From Strongylocentrotus droebachiensis (Eukaryota > Echinodermata > Echinoidea > Camarodonta > Strongylocentrotidae), in NCBI GenBank assembly GCA_035222895.1, contig JAVYIG010007861.1:32244-96243 (forward strand): a DNA stretch of 64,000 bases, read 5' to 3'. Under the pieces are notes generated by a model, which searched no databases, had not been told where the DNA came from, and saw only the letters and a list, made by a program, of their open reading frames with translations. Positions 54,836 through 64,000 of this stretch are shown piece after piece. Numbering within the stretch: the first letter of the stretch is position 1; each line of letters opens with the position of its first letter. The position numbers were made by a program, and so were the translations under genes.

Positions 54836-56480
54836 TTACAAAAAAGTTCTATAGAATTCTATAGAACGCTTTATAGAGTTCTATAGAACTCTATAAAACT
54901 CTATAACATTTCAGATTCTCTATAGAACTTTTAAGGATTCTCTATAGAAATCGGTTTCCTCTATAGAATTCTATAGAATAAGTTTTCTATAGATCTAACA
55001 TTTCAGATTCTCTATAGAACTTTTAAGGATTCTCTATAGAAATCGGTTTCCTCTATATAATTCTATAGAATATGTTTTCTATAGAGCTAACATTTCAGCT
55101 TCTCTATAGAACTGTTAAGGATTCTCTATAGAAATCGGTTTCCTCTATAGAATTCTATAGAATAAGTTTTCTATAGATCTAACATTTCAGATTCTCTATA
55201 GAACTTTTAAGGATTCTCTATAGAAATCGGTTTCCTCTATAGAATTCTATAGAATAAGTTTTCTATAGATCTAAATTTCTATAGAATATTTAATTTAAAA
55301 AATGGCGTCCCCGCTTCTCTATAGAACTGTTAAGGATTCTCTATAGAAATCGGTTTCCTCTATAGAATTCTATAGAATAAGTTTTCTATAGATCTAACAT
55401 TTCAGATTCTCTATAGAACTTTTAAGGATTCTCTATAGAAATCGGTTTCCTCTATAGAATTCTATAGAATAAGTTTTCTATAGATCTAAATTTCTATAGA
55501 ATATTTAATTTAAAAAATGGCGTCCCCGCTTCTCTATAGAATTTTTAAGGTTGTCTATAGAAATCAGTTTCCTCTATAGAATTCTATAGAATAAGTTTTC
55601 TATAGATCTAAATTTCTATAGAAAATTTCATTTAAAAAAATGGCGTCCCCGCTACTCTATAGAATTTTTAAGGTTGTCTGTAGAAATCAGTTTCTTCTAT
55701 AGAATTCTATAGAATAAGTTTTCTATAGATCTAACATTTCAGATTCTCTATAGAATTTTTAAGGATTCTCTATAGAAATCGGTTTCCTCTATAGAATTCT
55801 ATAGAATAAGTTTTCTATAGAGCTAACATTTCAGATTCTCTATAGAACTTTTAAGGATTCTCTATAGAATTTGGTTTCCTCTATAGAATTATATAGAATA
55901 AGTTTTCTATAGATCTAAATTTCTATAGAAAATTTAATTTAAAAAAATGGCGTCCCCGCTTTTCTATAGAATTGTTACGGTTGTCTATAGAAATCGGTTT
56001 TCTCTATAGAATTATATAGAATAAGTTTTCTATAGACCTAAATTTCTATAGAATGTTTAATTTTAAAAAATGGCGTCCCCGCTTCTCTATAGAATTGTTA
56101 AGGTTGTCTATAGAATTCAGTTTCCTCTATAGAATTCTATAGAATAAGCTTTCTACAGATCTAAATTTCTATAAAAACGTTTATTTTAAAAAGTGGAGTC
56201 CCCGCTTCTGTATACAGCTTTTAGGTTGTCTATAGAAATCGGTTTCCTGTATAGAATTTTGGTTCGATATATCAACATTTCTTTAGAATAGATACTTTTC
56301 AAAAGTAGCATCCCAGCTTCTCTATAGCACTTTTATGGTTGTAAGGTTTCCTCTATAGAAGTATATAATAGCATACGTTTTTCCATTGACCTAAATCTCT
56401 ACAGAAAATTAAATTTTGAAAACTAGCATCCCCGAAGCCTAAACGAACACTAGGGTTGTTGGTTCCCCTGTATAATTATA
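54836..56480. repeat. CTATAG satellite with 92- and about 123-base units
   Basis: A tandem array of some 15 units built on CTATAGAATTCTATAGAA and TTCTCTATAGAA(C/A)TTTTAAGG. Short units (92 bases) contain AACATTTCAGATTC. Long units replace it by a 31-base longer segment with ATTTAATTTAAAAAATGGCG then TCCCCGCTT. Copies decay progressively toward 56200-56480. Confidence 0.92.
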
Positions 56481-57469
56481 CTTTATAGAAAAGTATGTCT
56501 CCAAGTGTGCATGCTGTTAAAAGAGCTGCATCCCAAAACTCATTCTTGCTTTTGTAAAATCTATGACGGTAGATATTGCACAACTGCGATTAATATTACA
56601 TACTGCACATGAACATTTACCTGTACAACTACTTCTCTTCTTACAGTACTTGCAATATATTATTACAAGAAGCCGACTCAAGGATATTAATGAAAACAAC
56701 AAACTTCTATTTGTTCAGTCTAACGCACATTTTATTACAAAGAAATCCTTCCAATTAAAATAAAACATGATACACTAGCTGAACATACATGTATATAGTG
56801 ACTCAGAACACTAGGCGATCACCACCAACATTTTAGCCTAATTCTACAGAGCTGCATGTTCCCAAATTGTTTTGATAGTCTGTATAAACAGTACAAACGT
56901 GTGATGAATAATTAAAAAGACCCGCCGGCACTTGATGTATTCTCAACATTGAAATTATGTTAAGTAGTAAGTATACATCTTATGAAATAGTCATATGATA
57001 CTGAGGTGAGGAAATTGTTCGGCAAACATCTTATGGTGGTCATTACATTTATGTTGATCAGATTAACCACAAAATTGAATTTCAACAAAATTAAAGTATT
57101 TTTGTCCACTGAATTTGCATTAGGAAGAAAAACTATAAAAGATTGTCATACACTAGCAGTCGTACAGTTTTCAAAACATTTCAAGTGGTCTGTGTTGAAA
57201 AAAGTAGGAATTGCAGGAATATGTAAATGACATAATGCAAATATTGTTATATAATGTTGAATCATCAATCTGGTAACTTCATTGTCAATAGATGTTGCTG
57301 TAAAGTACATGCATCAAGGCTTGCATTCTGAACACACTGGTATTTTCACATTTACATGAAGTAAAACAGGCAAGCTTTGGATATGCCCATATAAATGCAA
57401 CATATATGTACATGAATGTATTTAATATTAAATAGGAGCACCTGTTTCCACTCTTCAACTGATGTGGAA
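56481..57469. other. Spacer between satellite and transposase gene
   Basis: AT-rich with no recognised gene. It may include the transposase 3' UTR and a terminal inverted repeat of that element, but I could not identify one by eye. Confidence 0.4.
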
Positions 57470-59662
57470 TTAATCCAATTCCATGTTATTTGGAAGAATG
57501 GAAACAATTTCCTTGGTAGCCAGCTTATAATATAGGCATTTGCTATGAAATTCATCCAGAGTGCACAATTTATACTCCTTGTGGCCCTTAATTCTTACAA
57601 GTCCTTTGTGGGGTACAGATATGCTTGCCTCTGGTACCGTAACACGAAAGAAAGGTCTATCTTTATTTAATACAGATAAGAACAAGTAACAATGCTTTGT
57701 ACAAGTACAAGTTGCCGTATTACATACCAAGCACACTAAAAATATCTTTTTCACGATAGCGATATTTCCATCTATGGTTGATACATAGCAGTCAACACGT
57801 TTCCGTTTTTTGTGGGTGTATTTCTCTGTTGTAACTTTTACACCGCCCCACGAAATTTTGTCATAACCTAAAATAAGTTCCTGAGTGAAGCCAATATCAT
57901 GCAACAATTGTGATTCACTGTTACCAACTTGTTTAAGTTTAGCGATTCCATTCAGTACTTTTCCTGTCCAAACAGTCTCACCAGGACTGCCAACTTGGAA
58001 ATGGTGTATATGTTTTTCAAAGTAATTTCTACTATTGATATTACCTTGAAAGCAATCCAAAGCAACATGTGGGAGGGCCCTTGCAAGCAAAAACTTTCTT
58101 GCTATTTGCTTTTGTACATACTGAGTCCCGGTTATCATTCTGTTCAATTTATGGTTCATACTTTCGAAAGCAAAGCAAGAGATAGACCAAAGTGGGCCCC
58201 AATTTCTTACTGAATCTGCCATGTGGATCAGCTGATGAACGTTGTATGTTATATACTCGATACCATATAATGTCTCATATTCAAGAACGAACTGCAGCAA
58301 AAGCATTTCTGCTTGGTTAATTGCTGAAGAATCAACATTAGTTTGCATCAGAATAAAAACAGCCGTGACAAAACACATCCAGTGTTTGTAGTACGGCAAC
58401 GGAAGAAGTTTTTCTGTGACAATAGGGGAATAATGAAAAAGCCATGATCGCCACTCATGAGCCTTCCAAAATTTCCGCTGTGTGAGCGTTCTTGTTAGAC
58501 GTGTTACTTCAGAGGGTGGTTTACAGTTGCTTAGCCTTTCGTTCAAGGTACCTACTTGATTGCCAAGGTAGAATGGCATACCTGTGCTCTCCAGCCACAG
58601 ATATGTTAAAGTTCTTCCAACACCAAGACAGACAGTGTGCATGTAGTCTACGACAAATCCAGAAACTATGTTGAAGTGTACAAGGAGCAATATCATGGAA
58701 GGCCCCTTAACACCATGAACCGGTTTGTTAGAATGGACAGCTTGTCGGGCATCCTCTTTGAAAGAATGTTCATCCCTTTTAGTTGGCAACTGGTCCATTT
58801 GCTTTAGAGGGTACGCCCGTGTATATCCATTACCTTTTGGGACACTTTCGCCAGGATGAAGGCACCACGAACAACCATGCTTTCCATTGAACTGCATGAT
58901 GTCTTGCAATTGGCATCTTGCCACACTGTCACAAGCTAATGGGCCAGGAAATACTCTGGTTTTTCTTTTTGATCCAGTTTCATCTTCCCATGAAATTCCC
59001 TCACTACTGAGTGTGTTCATATCTTCCACAAAGGGTTTCAGGAAAGATTGAAATTTGGGTTTGCCGCTACCAAACCACAATCCACCCATCAAAATATGCT
59101 TCCGTCTCAATGGATAAGGTAGTTCATTAACCATGAGAAGCAATGGCCAAATTGAAAAATTTGAAGATGAAAAGATTGCTGCCCCATCTGACCCCCAGGT
59201 AACACTTACATCATCTTCAACCATTGGCAACTGCCTGTACGACCTCCCCTGACTCAAATCACAGTTCTCTCTTTTCATATTTTTTTGAATGTTTGGATCC
59301 TGTAAAAGATACTGAATTTGCTTGTCTATCTCAAAAGTTAGGAAGTAATTACCGCTGTTGATACTTTCATCACGGTCTACAAACAGACCGCAGTCGGGGC
59401 ATGATCCAGAATCTTTCCCTATGTAACCCTCACATGATGAACAATATACATGACAGTGAACCTGCCCACAAAATCCTTCAAAGTGTTGGTTAAATAAGTA
59501 CTTTGATGCAGGAAATGCAGTACCGCTTGGTAGGTGAAGATGAAGCAGTTGAAGGAGGCTGTCAAGTGCATTCTGTGTAAGGCTGTGATGAAGAAAGTGC
59601 GCCATAATCATCAACAGGCTCTCCTTTCTTGTTATCTGGGCACCAGGGAAAAGAAGCACATC
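57470..59662 (-). CDS. Tnp2/EnSpm (CACTA)-type transposase, main exon
   Basis: This single large exon (730 codons plus stop) carries the catalytic part of a cut-and-paste transposase resembling the plant-type tnp2 family, which also occurs in animals. Seen in order from the exon's second residue: a zinc ribbon C73-x2-C76-x10-C87-x2-C90 and GSDGAAIF (Asp158). Then come WPLLLMVNELP, FPGPLACDSVARCQ (Asp244), HGCSWCLHPGE, and FVVDYMHTVCLGVGRT (Asp338), with CFAFESMNHKLNRMITG (Glu499) last. The spaced acidic residues are candidates for the DDE-like triad. Acceptor CCGACAG at the exon start joins in frame to the exon at 60326. There are no internal stops, so this is either a recent transposon or a domesticated copy. 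Confidence 0.8.
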   Translation of the reverse strand, partial: DVLLFPGAQITRKESLLMIMAHFLHHSLTQNALDSLLQLLHLHLPSGTAFPASKYLFNQHFEGFCGQVHCHVYCSSCEGYIGKDSGSCPDCGLFVDRDESINSGNYFLTFEIDKQIQYLLQDPNIQKNMKRENCDLSQGRSYRQLPMVEDDVSVTWGSDGAAIFSSSNFSIWPLLLMVNELPYPLRRKHILMGGLWFGSGKPKFQSFLKPFVEDMNTLSSEGISWEDETGSKRKTRVFPGPLACDSVARCQLQDIMQFNGKHGCSWCLHPGESVPKGNGYTRAYPLKQMDQLPTKRDEHSFKEDARQAVHSNKPVHGVKGPSMILLLVHFNIVSGFVVDYMHTVCLGVGRTLTYLWLESTGMPFYLGNQVGTLNERLSNCKPPSEVTRLTRTLTQRKFWKAHEWRSWLFHYSPIVTEKLLPLPYYKHWMCFVTAVFILMQTNVDSSAINQAEMLLLQFVLEYETLYGIEYITYNVHQLIHMADSVRNWGPLWSISCFAFESMNHKLNRMITGTQYVQKQIARKFLLARALPHVALDCFQGNINSRNYFEKHIHHFQVGSPGETVWTGKVLNGIAKLKQVGNSESQLLHDIGFTQELILGYDKISWGGVKVTTEKYTHKKRKRVDCYVSTIDGNIAIVKKIFLVCLVCNTATCTCTKHCYLFLSVLNKDRPFFRVTVPEASISVPHKGLVRIKGHKEYKLCTLDEFHSKCLYYKLATKEIVSILPNNMELD

Positions 59663-60325
59663 CTGTCGGAGGAAATCAAAACATTACATGAAATCTACAT
59701 TTATTTAATAGTATTTTGTTACTAATCCATTACGAGGGACTTAAGAGAAGAACAAAAAATGTGTGCACAGCAGCAACGTTTCAACCTTTTGAAATCGGGG
59801 GGGGGGGGGGGAGAGGGGGAGTAGTTTTCTTTATTTGTCGTTCATGTCAGACTAAGAGTCATTGATTTGAGTTATTACAACTGAGCCTCCAGAAAAATGT
59901 ACATTTTGTAGTGATATACCCTAATTTAATTTCTGTCAAGATCAGGTTGCAATTCAGCACTATGAAGAGAATTGTCTGTGAAAGTGTCTCAGTGATTTGT
60001 TTCAGCATGCTAAGATTTAATTACATTTTGTCCAATTTATATACCACATTTTGATACAAAATTATAACAATTGGAGGTAACAGATTTCTCTCAAGTGTAC
60101 AGATAGTTTGATGCAATTTCTTCCACTGACTTACCACCTAAAACATGTCACATTCATAAAGCATATACAAATATTTAATGAATTATAATTAGGCAATGGT
60201 TCCATTTATTCAGATACAATTTTATACAGCTGATCATTATGTTACGTATTTGTTGTAAGTCTTTGAGGATTAGCAGTACATGTATCTTGAAATACAGCAG
60301 TACATTTCACATGTGAAACACTTAC

Positions 60326-60409
60326 CATATCTGAGGGAAGTATATCCCCGTTTTCTACAGCGCCATCGTCAGGAGGAACCTCTGGATCCGATTCTACGGG
60401 CTCAGCATC
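60326..60409 (-). CDS. Transposase gene, exon 3 (28 codons, acidic linker)
   Basis: The exon reads DAEPVESDPEVPPDDGAVEN and ends ILPSDM, phase 0-0. Acceptor TTTTCTTAAG, donor GTAAGT. The acidic character matches the linker found before the zinc ribbon in related transposases. Confidence 0.65.
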
Positions 60410-60930
60410 CTTAAGAAAAGAACAAACGTACATTGCTTTGGTTATGTACATAATGTATAAAACATGCAAAATACCATTATTAACATTTATTGATATTATT
60501 GGCATTTTTAAAAATAGGCAAAAAGAAACTGGCAGACTTCCTGTTTTCTCTGCATGGGTAGTTATATGTACATTCTTTAACCACATCGGGCAACCAGCCT
60601 TTGTCGGGACTTTGTTAACCATGCAAACCCATGCAAAAAGAGTTTGCGAAAGTACGAGTTTGAAATTAAAACCTGTATGAATTTGCAAAGGTACGAGTTG
60701 ACAGGCTAGGAAATTAATTTAAATAATTGGACAAAGAAATCAAATTAAACACAAGCGTAGGCTAGAACATGTATACGACAAATAAAAAGATCAAAACAAT
60801 CTTAATTAAATTTTATTGGGTCTGAGCTGGTTTTGGTCCGAGTTGGTTTGATGAGTCCGAATTTAGTTGGGTCCGAGGTGACTAGGAGTCAAAATTGGAC
60901 CCAAACCAAAAACATTGTTTTTTGGCCTAC

Positions 60931-61129
60931 CTCTAGCTCTCCCTCCGACTGTGGTATATCTGATGTAGTCAGTGTAGAATCTGATGCTGGATCTGCCTCA
61001 TCATTGGTGTCATCTGCACCATGATCACTGGCAGTAGTTTCACAAGACTCTCCACATCGCGTTCTGTTCCCTCTATTATCTGGACCTGATTGGAGGGCGA
61101 TATTGACACCATGATCATCATGTGAACTA
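60931..61129 (-). CDS. Transposase gene, exon 2 (Ser/Asp-rich)
   Basis: After one base it reads SSHDDHGVNIALQSGPDNRG and ends PQSEGELE, followed by donor GTAGGC. The acceptor CTAGCAGCAG is my choice because it gives the phase that fits exons 1 and 3; nearby alternative AGs exist. Confidence 0.5.
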
Positions 61130-61215
61130 CTGCTGCTAGTACGCGGCAAGTTCAAGGGGTTCAACATCGTCATCAATGAATTCAATAGCTACAGCGCGTG
61201 CAGAAATCGGCGGAC

Positions 61216-61388
61216 CCAAGTGCTGCAGTACGTTCATCAATTTCAGACTCCGATGAGCTATCCCAATCGGCAGGTTTCTTCTGTGAATGCCTAAAGCGTG
61301 TCCTCCGAGGTATGGATAACTTGTTTCCTTTGATCTCTTCCCACAGATATGTCTTAATTTGCCGTTTTCGACAATTTGTGTTGGCCAT
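61216..61388 (-). CDS. Transposase gene, exon 1 with start codon
   Basis: Starts at ATG in strong context (ATCATGG) with MANTNCRKRQIKTYLWEEIK, then DSSSESEIDERTAALG. A basic N-terminus followed by acidic Ser-rich sequence is usual for these proteins. The proposed donor (GG then GTCCGC) is weak and was chosen by phase (173 bases, 57 codons plus 2). Confidence 0.5.
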
Positions 61389-61724
61389 GATGGCGACCAC
61401 CGACTCACACAAAGACAAAGTGCGTAAGGTTTGATCTGTAAATATACAAAAAGAACAAAAGCAATAATCAACACCTGTTTATAGTGTAACCTCTTACATA
61501 AACACATACATATGAATCGTATTGTCTGTAGTTCATGCTTAAACTTTTATCTGTATGTCATGGCACATTTTCTATCTGAATGATTCTATCAATAATCCTT
61601 TTTTCTTCTTTATCATAATCACTTTGTCTTTCATAAAACATAACGTTTCTTTCATATTACACTTTACCTTGTATCAAAACAACATCCTGATAAATTTCAC
61701 GTTTCAATTTTAGCTTTTTGGGAG

Positions 61725-61860
61725 ATGGCCCCCCCCCCCCCCCCCCCCCGGCCCCTGGCGCTCAAGGGGGGGGGGGGGTTCGATTTTTCAAATTGTCGAG
61801 GACCATTAACAAAAAAGGGGGCTCTCTACCCCCCCCCCCCCCCCTCCACTGAGCGAGTTA
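61725..61860. repeat. Homopolymer C/G runs
   Basis: C-runs at 61730-61749 and 61828-61843 and a G-run at 61765-61777. A similar C-run at 62300-62316 is preceded, and the one at 61828 followed, by a shared CACTGAGCGA...GGCCGGC(G/A)CGATTTTC block. Run lengths may be unreliable. Confidence 0.8.
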
Positions 61861-62096
61861 ATCGGCCGGCGCGATTTTCAAATTTTTGGAAGCTAAACAA
61901 AAATAAAAAAATTACTGGTAGATCTAGACCCTAGATCTAGTCTAGATCTAGATCTAGTGCTACTTGACTTGATGAGGTAATCCTGAAGCAGCTTTTCCAA
62001 GGCTGGGATGGGATGTGTTGTGACAGCAGGTGAAGGTGCAGACAACAAAAGGGGTGTACAATTGCTTTATACAGTAAAACAGTAGACCTAACGTGC

Positions 62097-62100
<4 letters not shown>

Positions 62101-62127
<27 letters not shown>
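62101..62127. repeat. Poly(A) run
   Basis: 27 consecutive A residues on the plus strand, without a recognisable retroposed sequence in front of it. Confidence 0.85.
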
Positions 62128-62924
62128 TCGTGCTGCATGCTCTAGACCCTATATGGTTTACAGCATTCTGGAACCTACAGGAGGTTCCAATTAAGGGAAC
62201 ATAGTCTACTCACTATAGTCTACCCCCCACTGAGCGAAATATTGGCCGGCACGATTTTCAAATTTCACCACACTAATTTCAAATTGATTTCAAATTTTGC
62301 CCCCCCCCCCCCCCCCTAATAAATCTTGAATCCGCGCCTGGTTCGAATTCAACCCATCCAGTTTAATTTCTACAAACTCTAATGCACGTACGGTAAATAC
62401 ACTGTGCAATTTAAACTGTGTAGCAACTCAATTTGCACACAATTGTAAACCACCTTAAATTTCAATTTATGCGTCAATATCACCAAAATCATTCACACAA
62501 TACCATAGATGGATTATTAGACTAAGTTTATGTGCATCATATTTACTTACAACTTTGGGCTTATGCTGATTTTCCTGGATTTTATGGGGACGACTCCCAG
62601 TATCCAAACTCATCTAAAAAACGTGAAATAGGCTGGCTACCCACCAAACTCCCCCTGGCCTTCCGCGTCCAAAACAATATAGTGAAAGTGAAACTCTCGC
62701 TTCTGACGTCACAACTTATCCAAAGGCTATTCCATATTCTACAATATATTTAATTTCAATTAAACTGTACATTTATATTCATGATAAAGATTATAAAAAT
62801 AAAATATCACGATCCAAAATTTACAGTAATTTCTTTTTTAATGATATCTATGTAAATCTGTTTTTTTTCTCCTCTAATTATAGCAATACATAAATCAGTT
62901 TTTCTACGTCGCGCACAATAAACA

Positions 62925-63170
62925 AGCTAAGCCAATCAACGTGCGGCCAGGTCAACGGGCGACGTACGCGCACGTTGGCAGTTGGAAACAAGCTAAGCCA
63001 ATCAACGTGCGGCCAGGTCAACAGGCGACGCGCACGTTGGCAGTTTCAAACAACCTAAGCCAATCAACGTGCGGCCAGGTCAACAGGCGACGCGCATGTT
63101 GGCAGTTGGAAACAAGCTAAGCCAATCAACGTGCGGCCAGGTTAACGGGCGACGCACACGTTGGCGCTTT
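62925..63170. repeat. Four-copy minisatellite (about 62 bases)
   Basis: Units start AAGCTAAGCCAATCAACGTG and contain CGGCCAGGTCAACGGGCGAC and CACGTTGGCAGTT. The CCAAT motif and CACGTTGG/CCAATCAACGTG near-palindrome recur in each. The array ends about 150 bases before the start codon at 63324, so it may be part of a promoter. Confidence 0.88.
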
Positions 63171-63323
63171 AATTTATGGCAGTTTCATCATCATTCATCA
63201 TTCATCATTCGTTCTGCATGCATGCTTGGGCATTCATCTAGCGTTTTGACTTTCATCCTTTGCACCGGCCGCCTTCATTATTGTAATTTTATTGTTATTC
63301 AAAGTTGTTTGATCAATAATAAT

Positions 63324-63512
63324 ATGGATAGCAAGATCGGCGTTAATGCTGGGTACGTACTGGTCAAATGGTTAGACGAAGACTCCTGGGACATTCTCAC
63401 GATGAAACAGTGCCTGCATGATGATCTCAACCGGGAAGACAAAATCGGCCAAGTGTTTGATTTCTATTGGAAGAAGGGGAAGAGTCGGCACCAGCCACGT
63501 TGCTTGCATACG
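63324..63512 (+). CDS. First coding exon of an unidentified gene (63 codons, incomplete)
   Basis: Starts ATG at 63324 (AATATGG) with MDSKIGVNAGYVLVKWLDED, then SWDILTMKQCLHDD and FDFYWKKGKSRHQP. The donor ACG|GTAAGG at 63513 is close to consensus and the frame ends in phase 0. The YVLVKWLDED-SWD pattern recalls N-terminal segments of some invertebrate BEN-domain or chromatin-type proteins, but I cannot name it. It is divergent to the transposase gene, about 1.9 kb away, and its remaining exons are outside the window. Confidence 0.55.
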
Positions 63513-63721
63513 GTAAGGTTTAATTTTTCGGCGAAATAAGGCTAGACCCCCCTATAATATTATTCTAGGCCAAATTATTTTAAAAAAAACATGTTTAGCG
63601 TCCTGTTTTTTGGAAAAATAGGAAGGAGGAGGCCGCTTTTTCTTTCTTTTTTCTTTCAAAATGGCCGCTCGGTACATTTTCCCTGACAGTCGGGCTATTT
63701 TTCAAGATGGCCGCCGACATT

Positions 63722-63880
63722 TTTGTGTGTGTGTGTCAGTGTGTGTGTGTTTGTGTAGATCTAGATCTAGATCTAGTCTAGATCTAGGTCTAGAAGTCTA
63801 GAGTAGTAGATCTAGAGTCTAGGTTGGGGGGGGGGGGGGTGGTACTAGATCTAGTCTAGATCTATAGCCTAGGCCTAACT
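63722..63880. repeat. (GT)n and AGATCT-rich repeats
   Basis: A GTGTGT run (63723-63755) is followed by overlapping TAGATCTAGATC/TAGTCTAGATCTAG words, a G-run at 63827-63839 and further TAGATCTAG copies. The same AGATCT word cluster occurs at 61918-61957. Confidence 0.85.
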
Positions 63881-64000
63881 TACTAGTCTACTGGTAGGGT
63901 GTCTGATCGCGCACTCAGTTTTGTGTGCTAAAATCCTTCCCATAGAGATTGCACACATCCCTATGCAGCCCATGTGCATTGCGCGCTCATGCAAATTGCA

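Noticed and set aside
61725-61934. Pro-rich open frame starting in a C-run
   Set aside because: It is created by homopolymer runs and has no start context or splice signals.

Overview
The window looks like genomic DNA of a marine invertebrate. It is AT-rich and full of introns and repeats. It carries tRNA-derived SINEs, CR1/L2-like, jockey-like and L1/Tx1-like LINE remnants, many short inverted-repeat DNA elements, and arrays ending in a CGGAGGCAT-type tail. I favour an echinoderm, perhaps a sea urchin, but this is inference from repeat style and gene structure, not from a diagnostic gene. Nothing bacterial is present: there are no operons, and coding capacity lies in short exons with GT/AG borders.

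Positions 784 to 54423 (minus strand) hold the middle of one very large gene for a spectrin-repeat protein. I could place 35 exons (about 2,500 codons). In all of them the frame is open and the phase agrees with the neighbouring exon. Most spectrin repeats (about 99-118 residues) are either one phase-0 exon or a pair of exons adding up to one repeat. The best family guess is a giant nesprin/SYNE-like protein; MACF1/dystonin is the main alternative. Neither the actin-binding N-terminus nor the C-terminus (KASH or GAR) is in the window. One exon (28643-28870) is a Ser/Gly-rich linker instead of a spectrin repeat.

The introns hold the accessory content. At 8824-14804 there is a GC-rich block of about 6 kb bounded by inverted repeats, with reiterated gag-like coding fragments and a small relative beside it. 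LINE remnants lie at 20770-22981, 26450-27230, about 31240-32170 and 43150-43990, and a LINE with an intact 1081-residue endonuclease/reverse transcriptase frame at 44228-47473. Two tandem arrays (27780-28440 and 32160-32700) carry perfect direct-repeat nuclear-receptor-type sites in nearly every unit. Long fold-back elements lie at 24760-24949, 33594-34115 and 38906-39306, and several MITE families occur more than once.

Positions 54836-56480 are a tandem satellite built on CTATAG palindromes with two alternating unit lengths. Beyond it, 57470-61388 (minus) is a four-exon gene of about 882 codons for a Tnp2/EnSpm (CACTA)-type transposase with a zinc ribbon; its phases are consistent, so it may be intact. 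After a stretch of homopolymers and a four-copy minisatellite, a divergent plus-strand first exon (63324-63512) begins a second gene that runs out of the window.

The spectrin-repeat gene is the only host gene identified with some confidence. Exon borders were read by eye and could be off by a base or two. Family names for repeats are judged from motifs, not from database searches.
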